A stretch of DNA of 64,000 bases from Paracoccaceae bacterium (GTDB taxonomy: Bacteria; Pseudomonadota; Alphaproteobacteria; Rhodobacterales; Rhodobacteraceae): positions 1 to 64,000 of the forward strand of contig JAKITO010000010.1 in assembly GCA_021648025.1 (NCBI GenBank). The letters are read 5' to 3'. Position numbers and translations under genes: made by a program. A model generated the notes under the pieces. It ran no database searches. It worked only from the letters and a program-made list of their open reading frames with translations, and was not told where the DNA came from. Positions within the stretch are counted from its first letter, which is position 1. The number at the start of each line of letters is the position of its first letter. Positions 62,481 to 64,000 of the stretch are shown here, piece after piece.

Positions 62481-63929
62481 TCACGGAATGGCGCGTCTTT
62501 TACCCATCGCTTCGAATACCCGGTTCAGGGCGCGGCTTTGACGGCTGATCTGTGCCGGAGAATCCTTGACCAGATTGTAATAGATCGTCGGGTCATAAAT
62601 CTGCACCGCCAGATGCAGCCGCTCAGCCGTGAGCAAGCCCTGGCGTGCCAGCAATTCGTAACTGGAGAGCGACCGCTCGGCGAGGTCGGAAATGCGCGCG
62701 GTTTCGGCGTTCAGCAGTTCCTGTTCAGCTGTAAGTACATCCAGAGTGGTGCGTGCGCCCAAAGTGGCCTCTTCTCGGATGCCATCAAAAGCAACGCGGG
62801 CCGCGCGGACCCGTTCATTTGAGGCCACAAGGCTGGCGCGCGCCACTTGCAGGCGGACAAACGCGTCGTTCACATCCTGCGCGACATTGCGCTGAACCGT
62901 CAACAGATTGGCGCGTTCACCGTCACGTGCGGCCATGACCCGGCGAACGTTTGAGGCAAGCCTGCCACCTTGGTATATCGGTTGGCGAAAGGTCAGGGTG
63001 GCGTTGGCATCGCGCGAATAAGATGGGTCATTGAAGCTTTCCGTTACCCCGACACTGACCCCGAAATTTATGGTCGGCCCCAGGGTTTTTGAGGCTTGAA
63101 GGATGGTCAACTCGGCGGCTGCAACACTGTGCTGGGCCGACAGGATCAGCGGGTGATGACGCCGCGCAAAGGCCTGTGCCTGGGCAATCGAGGCGGCGGC
63201 CTGAGGCAAGGCAGGCTGACCGGCCAGAACACCGGGGGCGTGGCCAACCACGTTGGTGTACTCTGCCTTGGCATTGACCAGTGCCCCGCGCGCATCCGCC
63301 AGGTTGCTGCGCGACGCCGCCAGACGCGATTCGGCCAGGGCCACATCGGTTCTGGTGACTTCTCCGACCTCAAACCGATCTTGCGCCGCCTGAAGTTCTT
63401 CGCCCAGAACCCGAACGTTGTTCAGTGAAAGCGCGACGTTTTCACCCTGAAGCAGAATACTCAGATAGGCCCCAACTGCGCGCAACAGCACCTGTTGTTC
63501 GACTTCGACCAGGTTTTGCCGGGTTGCCAGCACCGTTTCTTTCGCGGCTTGAACGCCTAATTTGCTGCCCCCCCCGTCGTACAAAAGAATATCAAGCGTT
63601 ACCGCGGAATTGATGCTTGATCTTTGGGTCGACGTGTCGCGTGCAAGTAGAGATCCCGGGCTTTGATTGAAACTCCGGGTGATGTTCGTGGTCCAGTTGA
63701 TGATTGGCCGCAACAGAGACACCGAACTTGCCACGCCTTCGTCTGCTGCGCGCAGCAAGGCACGGTTCTGTTCCAGCAGACCGCTGGAGTTATAGGCCCC
63801 GACCAACGCATCGGCCAGGTTTTCAGCATGGGATTGCGTGGCGGCCCCCAGGCTCAGCCCGGCGGCCAGGAAAGCAGCCAGAGTTGTCTTAACGGCGGAT
63901 TTCAGTCCAGAATTTCGGGTCGTTTGCAT
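62481..63929 (-). CDS. tolC: TolC-family outer-membrane efflux/secretion channel
   Basis: A 482-aa outer-membrane protein with a signal peptide (about residues 1-35, ending TQSHA) and two repeats of the outer-membrane efflux protein fold: coiled-coil helices with AAKETVLATRQNLVEVEQQV-like stretches and beta segments such as ATLTFRQPIYQGGR. Length and pattern match type I secretion/efflux TolC of Rhodobacterales. It could serve the RND pump at 30-35 kb, but it is far from it. GGGGGAAAG before the ATG at 63929 selects the start. Confidence 0.93.
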   Translation of the reverse strand: MQTTRNSGLKSAVKTTLAAFLAAGLSLGAATQSHAENLADALVGAYNSSGLLEQNRALLRAADEGVASSVSLLRPIINWTTNITRSFNQSPGSLLARDTSTQRSSINSAVTLDILLYDGGGSKLGVQAAKETVLATRQNLVEVEQQVLLRAVGAYLSILLQGENVALSLNNVRVLGEELQAAQDRFEVGEVTRTDVALAESRLAASRSNLADARGALVNAKAEYTNVVGHAPGVLAGQPALPQAAASIAQAQAFARRHHPLILSAQHSVAAAELTILQASKTLGPTINFGVSVGVTESFNDPSYSRDANATLTFRQPIYQGGRLASNVRRVMAARDGERANLLTVQRNVAQDVNDAFVRLQVARASLVASNERVRAARVAFDGIREEATLGARTTLDVLTAEQELLNAETARISDLAERSLSSYELLARQGLLTAERLHLAVQIYDPTIYYNLVKDSPAQISRQSRALNRVFEAMGKRRAIP

Positions 63930-64000
63930 GTACTTTCCCCCAGACCTGCGCGGTTTTATGGCCATGCCCAAAACCAATGTGGTCAGTCAATTGTCCGGCT

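Noticed and set aside
1-64000. tRNA or rRNA genes, integrase/attachment site pair, plasmid-type origin
   Set aside because: I looked through the intergenic gaps for T-loop sequences, rRNA cores and recombinase genes and saw none; the island borders rest on transposase scraps only.

Overview
The window looks like a chromosomal segment of a GC-rich alphaproteobacterium of the Rhodobacterales (roseobacter-like) group. The grounds are the gene set: GcrA, a PopZ-like DUF2497 protein, a DUF6280 protein, a PDH E1-beta carrying its own lipoyl domain, YfgM-BamB-Der on one strand, a bactofilin with an M23 peptidase, and a group III truncated haemoglobin. No rRNA, tRNA or CRISPR array was found.

Bases 1-13514 hold one tightly packed plus-strand operon for uptake-hydrogenase maturation and hydrogen sensing: hypABCDE, a NicO/UreH-like nickel permease, hoxX, the NtrC-type regulator hupR, the kinase hupT, the H2-sensing regulatory hydrogenase hupUV, and hypF. 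Most junctions are 4-base start/stop overlaps. HoxX suggests an aerobic CO source for the active site. The catalytic hydrogenase structural genes are not in the window and are probably upstream of base 1. Two departures from family norms stand out: HypA has Gln instead of the nickel-ligand His2, and HupR has lost the sigma54-contacting GAFTGA motif.

Bases 13515-25250 look like an inserted catabolic island. A minus-strand group (RraA-like protein, IclR regulator, M81/MlrC-type metallopeptidase) diverges from a plus-strand peptide-type ABC importer (binding protein, fused OppDF ATPase, two permeases). The divergent intergenic region carries a striking nested palindrome. On the right the island ends in a chimeric ORF containing a decayed IS1182-like transposase; serS follows, then an IS630-like 3' scrap. 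On the left a 470-base stretch holds no gene.

Bases 25250-64000 are mainly core genes: a fatty acid desaturase; der, bamB and a YfgM-like gene; an RND efflux pair whose pump gene is frameshifted; a YhdP/AsmA-like giant protein; bcp; a DUF455 protein; M23 peptidase plus bactofilin; a truncated GFA gene; a DUF3179 protein; two cyclophilins; pgk; a frame-broken unknown gene; class I aldolase; ftsB; pdhABC; a DMT permease; an SDR; gcrA; a glycosyltransferase; ygfZ; efp; a DUF6280 gene; a truncated haemoglobin; cobQ; a PopZ-like gene; and tolC.

The most unusual structural signal is a population of short perfect or near-perfect tandem duplications. Outside genes the units are 11-17 bp; several begin inside the last codons and include the stop codon (der, the DUF455 gene, the glycosyltransferase gene, cobQ, with ppiA similar). 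Inside genes the units are 6, 9, 12, 15 or 18 bp, all multiples of three. The one 11-bp exception sits exactly at the frame break of an unknown gene, where one more copy would restore the frame. I saw none of these in the first 25 kb, which supports a separate origin for the hydrogenase and transporter blocks.
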